A program made the translations under genes and the position numbers. DNA of 64,000 bases, taken from Jeongeupia chitinilytica (GTDB lineage Bacteria; Pseudomonadota; Gammaproteobacteria; Burkholderiales; Chitinibacteraceae). How positions within the stretch are numbered: position 1 is the first letter of the stretch; each line of letters starts with the position of its first letter. The stretch lies in assembly GCF_014652315.1 (NCBI RefSeq), contig NZ_BMYO01000001.1, forward strand, positions 62,001 to 126,000. The letters are read 5' to 3'. Positions 8,672 to 17,627 of this stretch are shown in pieces. The notes below the pieces were generated by a model, which saw only the letters and a program-made list of their open reading frames with translations, was not told where the DNA came from and searched no databases.

Positions 8672-9715
8672 TTACTTCGCGGCCTGCATGCTCAGCTGCA
8701 GTTCCTGCTGTGCGGCCGGGGTGAACGGGTGCAGGTGGGAGAGGAACTGCCGGCTGGCGGCGGCCCACGAGAAGCGTTCGGCGAAGCGGCGGACTTCGGT
8801 GCGGTCGATCTTCAGCGCGGCGAGGCAGGCGGCCTGCAGGTCTTCCTGCAGCGCGCCGGGGCCGTCGTTGCCGATGACGTCGATCGGCCCGGTGACCGGG
8901 TAGGCGGCGACCGGGCAGCCGCAGGCCATGGCTTCGAGCAGCACCAGACCGAAGGTGTCGGTCCGGCTCGGGAACACGAACACGTCGGCGGCGCTGTAGA
9001 CCTCGGCCAGCTCGGCCTGGCTCAGCACGCCGAGCCAGTTCACACCGGGGTACTTGGCCTTGAGTGCGGCGGCGGCGGGGCCGTCACCGCAGACCCATTT
9101 GGAACCGGGCAGTTCGAGTTCGAGGAAGGCTTCGACGTTCTTCTCGACCGCGACGCGGCCGACGTAGACGAAGATCGGCCGGCGCGTCTGCAGTTTCTCG
9201 CGCGCCACCGGCTTGAAGATGTCGAGGTCGACGCCGCGCGACCACATCACCGTCCTGGTGAAGCCGCGCGCCTTCAGGTCGTCGACGACAACGCGGGTCG
9301 GCGCCATCGTCGCTTCGGCGGCGTTGTGGAAGTTCGCCAGCCAGCGGTAGGTCCACGATACCGGAATGCCGAAGCGCAGCTGAACGTATTCGGGGAAGCG
9401 CGAGTGGTAGGCGGTGGTGAACGGCAGCTTGTGCCTGATGCAGTACTTGCGCGCGGCCAGGCCGAGCGGGCCTTCGGTGGCGATGTGGATGGCGTCGGGA
9501 CGGAAGGCTTCGATCCGGGCGGCGATTTTCTTGCGCGGGCGCCAGGAGAGGCGGATTTCCGGGTAGGTCGGGCAGGGGAAAGTGGTGAAGTTCTGCGGCG
9601 TGATCAGCTCGACCGCATGGCCGAGCTTCTCCAGCTCGCGCCGGGTCTGCTTGAGCGTGCGCACCACGCCGTTGACCTGCGGTTCCCATGCGTCGGTGAC
9701 GATGAGGATGTTCAT
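8672..9715 (-). CDS. Glycosyltransferase family 4 (GT4, GT-B fold)
   Basis: This 347-residue retaining glycosyltransferase transfers a sugar from a nucleotide donor to an unknown acceptor, probably a lipid or envelope glycan. The N-terminal DAWEPQVNGVVRTL acceptor-side motif is typical of the mannosyltransferase-like GT4 group. The donor site has Arg187 and Lys192 and the E-x7-E type motif SRTDTFGLVLLEAMACGCPVAA, with Glu261. Its ATG overlaps the stop of the LpxH-like phosphatase gene as ATGA, so the two form an operon and probably act on the same envelope lipid. Donor and acceptor cannot be read from the sequence. Confidence 0.88.
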   Translation of the reverse strand: MNILIVTDAWEPQVNGVVRTLKQTRRELEKLGHAVELITPQNFTTFPCPTYPEIRLSWRPRKKIAARIEAFRPDAIHIATEGPLGLAARKYCIRHKLPFTTAYHSRFPEYVQLRFGIPVSWTYRWLANFHNAAEATMAPTRVVVDDLKARGFTRTVMWSRGVDLDIFKPVAREKLQTRRPIFVYVGRVAVEKNVEAFLELELPGSKWVCGDGPAAAALKAKYPGVNWLGVLSQAELAEVYSAADVFVFPSRTDTFGLVLLEAMACGCPVAAYPVTGPIDVIGNDGPGALQEDLQAACLAALKIDRTEVRRFAERFSWAAASRQFLSHLHPFTPAAQQELQLSMQAAK

Positions 9716-10575
9716 GCGGCAACCCTTTTTTCCATTGAGAGATCGGTGCTGTGCTTGCCGACCGGCAAGGCTTGCGGCTGAAGGCCGCTGTCCGGCGCGG
9801 CGATCAGCCGGGGCGCCTGCTGCTCGGCATAGAACTTTTGCCAGGTGACGATCTTCAGCTCGCCGGCGGGCGTTTCGACCAGCGCGGTCAGGCTTTCGAC
9901 CCAGTCGCCGTCGTTGCAGTACAGCACGCCGTCGATCTCGCGCATTTCGGCCTTGTGGATGTGGCCGCAGATCACGCCGTCGACGCCGCGGGCCTTGGCT
10001 TCGGCGGCAACGGCTTCCTCGAACTTGCCGACGAAGTTCACCGCGGTCTTGACCTTGTGCTTGAGGTATTGCGACAGCGACCAGTAGCCGAGGCCGAGGC
10101 GCGCACGCAGCCGGTTGAACCAGTAGTTGAGCCGCAGCGTGATGCCGTAGGCGCGGTCGCCGACGATGGCCAGCCATTTGGCGCACTGGACGACGCCGTC
10201 GAATCGGTCGCCGTGCAGGATCAGGAAGCGGCGGCCGTCGGCGGTGGTGTGGATCACCTCGTCCTCGATGCGGATGTCGCCGAACATCAGGCCGAGGAAC
10301 TGCCGCGCGCCTTCGTCGTGGTTGCCGGGGATGTAGGTGACCTGCGTGCCCTTGCGCGCCTTCCTCAGCACCTTCTGGATCACGTCGTTGTGGCTCTGCT
10401 TCCAGTACCAGCTGCGCTTGAGCGCCCAGCCGTCGATGATGTCGCCGACGAGGTAGAGGTGCTCGCACTCGGCGTGCTTGAGGAAGTCCAGCAGGTAATC
10501 GGCCTGGCAACCGGCGGTGCCGAGGTGGACGTCGGAGATCCAGATACTGCGGAAAGCCAGCGGCGCGTCACTCAT
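9712..10575 (-). CDS. LpxH-like UDP-2,3-diacylglucosamine pyrophosphatase family metallophosphoesterase
   Basis: This 287-residue calcineurin-type phosphoesterase has all five metal-binding blocks: SDVHLG (Asp15, His17), GDIIDGW (Asp45), GNHDE (Asn85, His86), HGDRFD (His121) and GHIH (His205, His207). The family includes LpxH of lipid A synthesis. This subgroup, which pairs with a GT4 glycosyltransferase, is longer than LpxH and may act on another lipid pyrophosphate or phosphate, so I give no symbol. The chosen ATG fits family N-termini; an in-frame upstream ATG would add 49 unrelated residues. It is the first gene of the two-gene operon. Confidence 0.85.
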   Translation of the reverse strand: MSDAPLAFRSIWISDVHLGTAGCQADYLLDFLKHAECEHLYLVGDIIDGWALKRSWYWKQSHNDVIQKVLRKARKGTQVTYIPGNHDEGARQFLGLMFGDIRIEDEVIHTTADGRRFLILHGDRFDGVVQCAKWLAIVGDRAYGITLRLNYWFNRLRARLGLGYWSLSQYLKHKVKTAVNFVGKFEEAVAAEAKARGVDGVICGHIHKAEMREIDGVLYCNDGDWVESLTALVETPAGELKIVTWQKFYAEQQAPRLIAAPDSGLQPQALPVGKHSTDLSMEKRVAA

Positions 10576-10742
10576 TCGTAGGCGTCTCTGCGATGGGGTG
10601 AGGCCATCGTGCGAGGCGATTGTGACCGAGCCGTGACGCTGGTGCGTCAGTCCGATGACACTGGCCGAAAGGCAGGCCGCGGCCAAGCCGCGCATCCGTC
10701 CGGTGCTTGCCGGCTGTTGCAAACTCGCGTCAAATCCCGACC

Positions 10743-10949
10743 ATGAATGCCAAGCAACGCCCCGATACTCCCTGCATTGCCGTCTGCTCGACCGGCCTCG
10801 GCGATGACGTCTGCCGCGGTTGCGGCCGCACCTTCATCGAAGTCGCCAACTGGGTGTCGATGAGCGAAGCCGAAAAGGAGGCCGTCTGGCGCCGGCTCGA
10901 GGCGCACTGGGCCGGGCAGGGGCTGGTGCCGCCGTGGCTGGCGCGATGA
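10743..10949 (+). CDS. DUF1289 small zinc-finger-like protein
   Basis: This 68-residue protein contains the DUF1289 signature PCIAVCSTGLGDDVCRGCGR with four cysteines, followed by the conserved TFIEVANWVSMSEAEKEAVW. It is probably a small metal-binding cytoplasmic protein. Family members are widespread in proteobacteria with no known function. It stands alone, with divergent and convergent neighbours, so it must have its own promoter in the 167-bp gap upstream. Confidence 0.88.
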   Translation: MNAKQRPDTPCIAVCSTGLGDDVCRGCGRTFIEVANWVSMSEAEKEAVWRRLEAHWAGQGLVPPWLAR

Positions 10950-10987
10950 GTCGGCGGCCGAACTGACGCGTCGCTAGCCGTTCACGC

Positions 10988-11011
10988 CGGTACGGGCAGC
11001 GGCCCGTGCCG
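10988..11011. terminator. Candidate shared hairpin between convergent genes
   Basis: CGGTACGGGC pairs with GCCCGTGCCG (10 bp including one T-G wobble) around a 4-base loop. It is located between the 3' ends of the DUF1289 gene and the convergent chemoreceptor gene. There is no T-run, so this is only a candidate. Confidence 0.4.
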
Positions 11012-11040
11012 CCGCGCCGCAGACTACGGTCGTGACGGCT

Positions 11041-12552
11041 TCAGATCCGGAAGCGTCCGACGTTGTTGCGAACGCTGCCGGCAATGTCTTCGAGATCGCG
11101 CGCCAGCGTGGCGGTTTCGGCGGTGATGCCGTCGCCGTGGTGGGCCGCCGCGACGAGGGATTGCAGCTCGGCCTCGACCCGGCCGCTTTCGCTGGCCTGT
11201 TGCTGCAACTCGCCGCGCATGGCGGTGACCAGCTGGGCCGAATCGTGCACGGCGGCATCGATTTCGCCGATGGCGCTGCCGGCCTGCTGCGCCAGATGCT
11301 GGCCGTTCTCCACCCGTTTCAGGGCGGTCTGCATGCCTTCAAGTGCGGCCAGTTTGCTCGTCTGGATGTCGGCGATCATCGCGTTGATCTCGCCGGTGGC
11401 CGACGTGGTGCGCTCGGCCAGTTTGCGCACTTCGTCGGCAACGACCGCAAAACCGCGCCCCTGTTCACCGGCGCGCGCAGCTTCGATTGCGGCATTCAGC
11501 GCCAGCAGGTTGGTCTGCTCGGCGATGTCCTTGATCACGCCGACGATGCGGCCGATCAGGTCGGTCTGCTCGACCAAGGCTTCGACCTGTCCGGCAGTGT
11601 GATCGAGCTGGCTGGCAATGACCTGCATTTCGCTTGCCGAATCGCCGATCACCCGGCCGCCTTCGCGGGCCAGCGCCGTGGCCCGGCCGGCGAGCACGGC
11701 GGATCGGTCGGCGTTGTCGGCCAGCGTGGCCGCTGTCCGGCTCAAACGCTGGATGTCGGCGGCCAGCGTGCCGACGTGTCGAACCCGGCCGGCCGAGTTG
11801 CTTGCCGATTCACCGGCCAGACGCGACAGCGTGCCGCAGTCCCGATCGATGCGATGGCTGAGGACCACGACCTCGCGGATCAGTGCTGCGAGCTGGTCCT
11901 GCATGCGGTGAACCGAGTGTGCGAGCTCGGCACCGCCCACGCGCTCGTCCATGCGGGTGACCAGGTCCCCCTGGCTGATCAGTTCGGAATGTGCGGCGAC
12001 GGCGTAACCGGCGCGCTGGTCCTGTGCCATCCGGTAGGCCAGCAGGCACAGCACGGCGGTTTCGACGACGACGAATGCGGCATGCACCGCCACCCGCCAC
12101 AGCGAAAACTGATTGGCCGGGAAGGCGAAGACGGGCATCTGCGCCGCCTGCATGAAGCTGGCCGCGACATGGTGAACGGCGATCAGCGCGGCGGCGAAGA
12201 CGATGGGACGCCAGTCGCGGTAGTACAGCAGGAACGCCAGCAGGCAGAAGATCGAAAAGTGGAACTCCAGCATGCCGCGGCTCTGGTGGATTTGCAGCGC
12301 GGCAAACGCCATCAGCGCCGCGGCGTTGGCCAGTCGTACCAGCAAACCGCCGGGTTGCGCGCGGTAGAGCAGCCAGGGGCCCAGTAGCGCAGGGAGTCCG
12401 ATGGCCAGTGCCGAGGGCCAGCTGTCGTGCCACGGGGCGAGCCCGAGCGAAACGACGAAGAGGCCGGCCAGCACGCAAAGCAGCATGCGGTCGGCCTGAC
12501 GGGCTGCCTGCTGCAGCGGGGCGGAAATCGATGTGGATGGCGCGGAGGGCAT
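11041..12552 (-). CDS. Methyl-accepting chemotaxis protein with six-helix membrane sensor
   Basis: This 503-residue chemoreceptor has about six hydrophobic helices (roughly residues 22-41, 48-63, 70-88, 94-111, 113-132 and 150-175) and no sizeable periplasmic ligand domain. It therefore probably senses something within or near the membrane. The cytoplasmic half has the invariant hairpin tip DIAEQTNLLALNAAIEAARA and then GRGFAVVADEVRKLAERT, which binds CheA/CheW. No clear C-terminal CheR-tether pentapeptide is present; the protein ends GRFRI. The ligand is unknown. A small membrane-protein frame lies immediately upstream on the same strand. Confidence 0.92.
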   Translation of the reverse strand: MPSAPSTSISAPLQQAARQADRMLLCVLAGLFVVSLGLAPWHDSWPSALAIGLPALLGPWLLYRAQPGGLLVRLANAAALMAFAALQIHQSRGMLEFHFSIFCLLAFLLYYRDWRPIVFAAALIAVHHVAASFMQAAQMPVFAFPANQFSLWRVAVHAAFVVVETAVLCLLAYRMAQDQRAGYAVAAHSELISQGDLVTRMDERVGGAELAHSVHRMQDQLAALIREVVVLSHRIDRDCGTLSRLAGESASNSAGRVRHVGTLAADIQRLSRTAATLADNADRSAVLAGRATALAREGGRVIGDSASEMQVIASQLDHTAGQVEALVEQTDLIGRIVGVIKDIAEQTNLLALNAAIEAARAGEQGRGFAVVADEVRKLAERTTSATGEINAMIADIQTSKLAALEGMQTALKRVENGQHLAQQAGSAIGEIDAAVHDSAQLVTAMRGELQQQASESGRVEAELQSLVAAAHHGDGITAETATLARDLEDIAGSVRNNVGRFRI

Positions 12553-12579
12553 GCGGTATTCCAGAGCGTGATGGTCGGG

Positions 12580-12714
12580 TCAGCGGCAGATGAAGGCGCG
12601 GACGGCATCGCCCCAGGCCAGCCAGCCCAGCATCAGGACGAGGTAGGTGAGCCATGTGGCGAACAGGACGGCAGGCCAGCGTGCGGGTTGCCGTGGCCGG
12701 TGGACAGGAGCCAT
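12580..12714 (-). CDS. Putative 44-residue single-pass membrane protein
   Basis: This short frame encodes a basic N-terminus (MAPVHRPRQPARW) followed by one hydrophobic, Trp-rich helix (about residues 13-35) and a short tail ending AFICR. The third codon positions are strongly GC-biased, like genuine genes here. A consensus TATAAT box lies about 36 bases upstream of its ATG. It ends 27 bases before the chemoreceptor start on the same strand, so both could be on one transcript. No clear Shine-Dalgarno site is visible, which lowers confidence. It resembles no family I recognise. Confidence 0.45.
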   Translation of the reverse strand: MAPVHRPRQPARWPAVLFATWLTYLVLMLGWLAWGDAVRAFICR

Positions 12715-12749
12715 GTGGCGCAAGGGCAGGGGTGAAATATAAGTCGCCG

Positions 12750-12755
12750 ATTATA
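12750..12755 (-). promoter_or_regulatory. Consensus -10 box upstream of the small ORF and chemoreceptor
   Basis: On the minus strand this reads TATAAT in an otherwise GC-rich gap. The hexamer 17 bases further upstream (GGGAAC) is a poor -35 box, so an activator or an extended recognition would be needed. Confidence 0.45.
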
Positions 12756-12923
12756 CCGGCAGCATTGCCCGTGTTCCCGCCGATTCCGCGGCCGGAATGA
12801 CGACCGGCGCCGGTCCGGCCTGCTTCGGCCTGCAAGCGGCATGGGCCGGAACACCGGGCCGCGCCAGCCCGCTTCATCGCCGTGAACTAAGCTCCAAACA
12901 GCGCCCACAGGAACCTTGCCGCC

Positions 12924-15845
12924 ATGCCCGCTTCGTCCATCGCGACACCACGCCGGTCCAGCTATCCGCTGCACGTCCATATCGCCTACCTGTTCGTCGC
13001 GCTGATCACCTGCTACGCACTGGTCAACACCTTCTACCAGTACCGCAGTACCCGACAGATGCTGCTGACCGCGACCGAGAGCCTGTTCGGCCAGATCGGT
13101 TCGCAAACGGTGCGGACGGTCGAGAGCATTTACTCGCCGGCGCTGACGGTGGTCGACCTGATGGCGCAGCAGCACCTGATGTATGCGTTCAGCCTCGACG
13201 AACGCCTGGAGAGCCTGGCCTATCTGGCCGAAGCCCTGCAGAGCCAGCCCAGCCTGTCGGCGGTCTATATCGGCTACGAGAACGGCGATTTCTTCCTTGT
13301 CCGCAAACTGACCGGGGCGCCGCTGTTCGGCGCCGCGCAGCCGCTGCCGCCCGGCACGGCGTTTCTGGTGCAGAGCCTCAGCGACGGCGACGGCGAGTTC
13401 CTCTATTACCGGCGCGATCTCACCCTGATCGAAAAGCGCTTCGCCCCGGGCTACCGCTTCGATCCGCGTACCCGGCCGTGGTACCAGAGCGCCATCGGCA
13501 AGCCGGCGCACCAGATCAGCGATCCCTACCTGTTCTTCACCACGCGCGAGGTCGGCACGACGCTGTCGCGGCGTACGGCCAACGGCCGTTGCGTCGTCGG
13601 TGCCGACATCACGCTGGCCGTGCTCGACGACGTGCTCGGCAAGGAGAAGATGACGCCGCATGCCGTACTCAGCGTGGTCGACGGCAAGGGCAACGTCATC
13701 GCCGCATCGGGCGGGCAGGCGCTGATGCGCAGCGCCGGCGATCACGAGGTTCGCCAGGCTCGCTTGCCCGAACTGAAGCAGCCGGTGCTCGAACGGCTGT
13801 TCGATCCGTCGTTCGAACGGGGAAACGCGAGAACACTCGAGGTCGGCGGGCAGGAGTGGCTCGGCTACACCGCGCCGATTCCGCTGCGCAGCGGCAATTC
13901 GCTGTTCCTGGCCGTCGCGGCGCCGCAGGGCGAGTTGCTGGTCGATGCCCAGCGGCTGCGCATGCGGTCACTGCTGATTGCCACTGCGATCCTGGCCGTC
14001 GCGGCACTGGCGGCCTACGTGATCTCCCGGCTGGCGTCGCGACCGCTGAAGGCGCTGACCGAAGAGGCGCAACGGATCCGCGCGATGCGCTTCGGCAAGT
14101 CGGCGCCGATCAGTTCGTTCATCACCGAGATCGACGAACTCGCCGAGGCGATGGCACTGATGAAATCGACGATCCGCAACTTCCTCGACATCGGCGAGGC
14201 GATGGCGGCCGAGCGCCGCTTCGAGCCTTTGCTGGCGCGCATCCTCGAAGAAACCACCAAGATCGCCCAGGCCAAGGGCGGGGTGATCTACCTGGCCGAC
14301 GAGGCCGGCGGGCTGGTGCCCGCGCAGGCGCGGCTCGATGATGTCGCGCTCGTCAATCCGCGTGCGATACCGGTGCTGAATTCGGGCAGTGACGGCATCC
14401 ATCCTGCGGTGATTGCGATGGCGGGGTCGACCACGCTCGAGTCGCTGCTGCCGTCGGCATTGAACGACTGGTACGGCGCGTTTGGCCGTTTCGAAAAACC
14501 GCTGACGACGATCTCGATTCCGCTCAAGAACCGCCAGGACGAACTCGTCGGCGTGGTGTTCCTGCTGCAGGACGAAAAGGTGCTGCGTTATGGCGTCGGT
14601 CACGAACTGATCACCCTGGTCGAGGCGCTGTCGGGGACGGCGGCGGTGACGATCGAGACGCAGCGGCTGATCCTCGAACAGAAAAAGCTGCTCGAATCGT
14701 TCATCCAGCTGGTCGCCGGCGCCATCGACGCCAAGAGCCCGTACACCGGCGGGCACTGCCAGCGCGTCCCCGAGCTGACCAAGATGCTCGCGCGCGCCGC
14801 CTGCGAGGCCAGGGACGGTCCGTATGCCGGTTTCGCGCTGTCCGACGATGAATGGGAGGAGCTGCACATCGCCGCGTGGCTGCACGACTGCGGCAAGGTG
14901 ACGACGCCCGAGTATGTCGTCGACAAGGCGACCAAGCTCGAAACGATCTGCGACCGCATTCACGAGGTGCGGATGCGCTTCGAGGTGCTCAAGCGTGATG
15001 CCGAGATCGGGATGCTCAAGGCCGTCGTGGCGGGAGGAGATCGCAATGCACTGGCCGCGCAGCTTCGCGACCAGCTGGCGGTGCTCGACGACGAGTTTTA
15101 CTTCGTCGCCGAATGCAATCAGGGCGGCGAATTCATGGCCCCGGAGCGCGTCGAGCGGCTCCAGGCCATTGCGGCGCGAACCTGGCAGCGCACGCTCGAC
15201 GACCGGCTCGGCATCTCGCACGACGAGCTGCTGCGCAAGGGCGACGCACCGCGGACGCTGCCGGTGACCGAGGCGCTGCTGGCCGACAAGCCGGAGCACC
15301 GCTTTCCGCGCAGTCCGCGTGACGCACTGCCCGAAGGACACGGCTTCAAGATGACCGTCCCCGAGCTGCTGTACAACCGTGGCGAGCTGCACAATCTGGC
15401 AATCGGCCGCGGCACGCTGTCGGAGGAGGACCGCTACAAGATCAACGAGCACATCGTCCAGACCATCGTGATGCTCGAAAAGCTGCCGTTCCCGCGCCAT
15501 CTGAAGCGCGTGCCCGAGATCGCCGGCGGCCACCACGAAAAAATGGACGGCAACGGCTATCCGAAGCGGCTGACCCGCGACGAGATGAGCGACACGGCGC
15601 GGATGATGGCGATTGCCGACATCTTCGAGGCGCTGACCGCGGTCGACCGGCCGTACAAGAAGGGCAAGACGCTGTCGCAATCGATCGCGATCATGAGCAA
15701 GATGCGCGACGACGCGCACATCGATCCGGAGCTGTTCGCACTGTTTCTCGAGAGCGGCGTTTACCTCGCGTATGCAAAGCGTTTCCTGCGCCCCGAACAG
15801 ATCGACGATGTCGACATCGCCAGGGCACTCGGCGTGACGGCATGA
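12924..15845 (+). CDS. Membrane HD-GYP domain protein (Cache-HAMP-GAF-HD-GYP)
   Basis: This 973-residue signalling protein has TM1 (about 18-39), a large extracytoplasmic double-Cache sensor (about 45-340, with the RPWYQSAIG segment typical of such sensors), TM2 (about 350-370) and a HAMP linker. A GAF-like domain follows (about 435-590), then an HD-GYP domain. The HD dyad is at 654-655 (LHDCGK), and the second half HHEKMDGNGYP has its GYP at 878-880. HD-GYP proteins hydrolyse cyclic di-GMP. About 150 extra residues are inserted between the HD dyad and the HHE/GYP half compared with the usual spacing of about 57. Key metal ligands look intact, so it may be active. It stands as a single gene. 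Confidence 0.9.
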   Translation: MPASSIATPRRSSYPLHVHIAYLFVALITCYALVNTFYQYRSTRQMLLTATESLFGQIGSQTVRTVESIYSPALTVVDLMAQQHLMYAFSLDERLESLAYLAEALQSQPSLSAVYIGYENGDFFLVRKLTGAPLFGAAQPLPPGTAFLVQSLSDGDGEFLYYRRDLTLIEKRFAPGYRFDPRTRPWYQSAIGKPAHQISDPYLFFTTREVGTTLSRRTANGRCVVGADITLAVLDDVLGKEKMTPHAVLSVVDGKGNVIAASGGQALMRSAGDHEVRQARLPELKQPVLERLFDPSFERGNARTLEVGGQEWLGYTAPIPLRSGNSLFLAVAAPQGELLVDAQRLRMRSLLIATAILAVAALAAYVISRLASRPLKALTEEAQRIRAMRFGKSAPISSFITEIDELAEAMALMKSTIRNFLDIGEAMAAERRFEPLLARILEETTKIAQAKGGVIYLADEAGGLVPAQARLDDVALVNPRAIPVLNSGSDGIHPAVIAMAGSTTLESLLPSALNDWYGAFGRFEKPLTTISIPLKNRQDELVGVVFLLQDEKVLRYGVGHELITLVEALSGTAAVTIETQRLILEQKKLLESFIQLVAGAIDAKSPYTGGHCQRVPELTKMLARAACEARDGPYAGFALSDDEWEELHIAAWLHDCGKVTTPEYVVDKATKLETICDRIHEVRMRFEVLKRDAEIGMLKAVVAGGDRNALAAQLRDQLAVLDDEFYFVAECNQGGEFMAPERVERLQAIAARTWQRTLDDRLGISHDELLRKGDAPRTLPVTEALLADKPEHRFPRSPRDALPEGHGFKMTVPELLYNRGELHNLAIGRGTLSEEDRYKINEHIVQTIVMLEKLPFPRHLKRVPEIAGGHHEKMDGNGYPKRLTRDEMSDTARMMAIADIFEALTAVDRPYKKGKTLSQSIAIMSKMRDDAHIDPELFALFLESGVYLAYAKRFLRPEQIDDVDIARALGVTA

Positions 15846-15919
15846 GCGTACGCAACCATCCCCCGGAACGGGGCTGCATCCCGTAAAATGGCGGCTTCGT
15901 TCACGGATACGCGCAGCGC

Positions 15920-17545
15920 ATGAAAATCGCTCTCGCCCAGCTCAATCCCAAGGTCGGCGATCTGGCCGGCAACCTCGACCTGATCCTCGCCGCCGCCCGG
16001 CAGGCCCGCGAGGCCGGCGCCGACGTGCTGGTCACGCCCGAACTGGCGCTGACCGGCTACCCGCCGGAAGACCTGCTGCTGCGGCCGAGCTTTCTTGCCG
16101 ACTGCGCCAGGGCGATCGGCCGGCTGATCGACGAGGTCGACGGCATCACGCTGGTGGTCGGCCACCCGAGCCGTTCCGGTGACGAGCGTTTCAACGCCGC
16201 GACGGTGATCCGCGACGGCAACGTACTCGGCCGCTACGAAAAGATGCTGCTGCCGAACGACGAGGTGTTCGACGAAGTCCGCTATTTCAGTCCGGGCGCC
16301 GTGCCGCTGGTTTTCGACCAGCCGGGTACCGACGGCGACCATCGCGTCGGCGTGGTGATCTGCGAGGATGTCTGGGACGTCGAGCCGGCCGCCGCCGCGC
16401 GCGACGAGGGCGCCGAGCTGCTGGTGGTGCTGAACGCATCGCCGTACCACAAGGCCAAGCAGGACAAGCGGCACGAGATCGTGCGTCAGCGCGTCGACGA
16501 GAACGGCATTCCGGTCGTCTACGTCAATATGGTCGGCGGTCAGGACGAGCTGGTGTTCGACGGCCATTCGTTCGCAATGAACCGCGCCGGCGACGTCGTC
16601 GTCCAGGCGGCGCCGTTCGCGACCACGCTGGCCTATGCCGATTACGCCGACGGCGACCTGCAACTGGGCGACGTTGCGCCCGAGTGCAGCGAAGAGGAAA
16701 GCGTCTACAAGGCGCTGGTGACCGGCGTGCACGACTACATCACCAAGAACGGCTTTCCCGGCGTGCTGCTCGGCCTGTCGGGCGGCATCGATTCGGCGCT
16801 GACGCTGGCGATTGCCGTCGACGCGCTCGGTGCCGACAGGGTCCACGCGGTGATGATGCCGTCGCGCTACACCGCCGACATCTCGGTCGACGATTCGCGC
16901 GACATGATCAGGCGCCTCGGCTGCCGGTATTCGGAAATCGAGATCTGGCCGGTGTACGAGGCCTTCATGGCCGGGCTGGCGGGCGAGTTTGCCGGCACCA
17001 CGGCCGATACCACCGAAGAGAACCTGCAGGCGCGCATCCGGGGCACCCTGCTGATGGCGCTGTCGAACAAGGGCGGCAAGCTGGTGCTGACGACCGGCAA
17101 CAAGAGCGAGATGACCACCGGCTACGCGACGCTGTACGGCGACATGGCCGGCGGCTTCGCGGTGCTCAAGGACGTGGCCAAGACGCTGGTTTACCGGCTG
17201 TCGAGCTGGCGCAACGGCACCGACGCATTCGCGCTGGCCGACGTGATCCCCGAGCGCATCATCACCCGGCCGCCGAGTGCCGAGCTGCGCCCGGACCAGA
17301 AGGACCAGGACTCGCTGCCCGAGTACGACGTGCTCGACGCCATCCTCGAAGCCTATGTCGAGCGCAACCTCAGCCGTGCCGAAATCGTCGCGCTGGGCTT
17401 CCTTGCTGCCGACGTCGACCGCGTCGTCCGGCTGCTGCGGATCAACGAGTACAAGCGCCGCCAGGCGCCGGTCGGTCCGCGCATCACCCACCGCAGCTTC
17501 GGCAAGGACTGGCGCATGCCGATCACCAACGGCTATCGCGACTGA
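15920..17545 (+). CDS. nadE: Glutamine-dependent NAD+ synthetase
   Basis: NadE amidates nicotinic acid adenine dinucleotide to NAD+ using glutamine. The 541-residue product has an N-terminal nitrilase-type glutaminase domain with the catalytic Glu41 (TPELALTGYPPEDLL), a Lys in RYEKMLLPN and a Cys in VVICEDVWD. It is followed by an ATP-pyrophosphatase synthetase domain with the P-loop LSGGIDSALT and the TTGNKSEM segment. A TAAAAT box lies about 30 bases before the ATG. A strong terminator follows the gene. Confidence 0.96.
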   Translation: MKIALAQLNPKVGDLAGNLDLILAAARQAREAGADVLVTPELALTGYPPEDLLLRPSFLADCARAIGRLIDEVDGITLVVGHPSRSGDERFNAATVIRDGNVLGRYEKMLLPNDEVFDEVRYFSPGAVPLVFDQPGTDGDHRVGVVICEDVWDVEPAAAARDEGAELLVVLNASPYHKAKQDKRHEIVRQRVDENGIPVVYVNMVGGQDELVFDGHSFAMNRAGDVVVQAAPFATTLAYADYADGDLQLGDVAPECSEEESVYKALVTGVHDYITKNGFPGVLLGLSGGIDSALTLAIAVDALGADRVHAVMMPSRYTADISVDDSRDMIRRLGCRYSEIEIWPVYEAFMAGLAGEFAGTTADTTEENLQARIRGTLLMALSNKGGKLVLTTGNKSEMTTGYATLYGDMAGGFAVLKDVAKTLVYRLSSWRNGTDAFALADVIPERIITRPPSAELRPDQKDQDSLPEYDVLDAILEAYVERNLSRAEIVALGFLAADVDRVVRLLRINEYKRRQAPVGPRITHRSFGKDWRMPITNGYRD

Positions 17546-17584
17546 GTCCGGACCCGCATCCTGCTGCGGGTTGGGCGGACAAAA

Positions 17585-17611
17585 AAAAACGGCGCCATCG
17601 GCGCCGTTTTT
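17585..17611. terminator. Bidirectional intrinsic terminator between nadE and the TetR gene
   Basis: A perfect 12-bp stem (AAAAACGGCGCC with GGCGCCGTTTTT) and a 3-base loop is preceded by an A-run and ends in a T-run. It can stop both nadE (plus) and the convergent TetR gene (minus). Confidence 0.92.
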
Positions 17612-17627
17612 GCTGGGCGACGAACGC

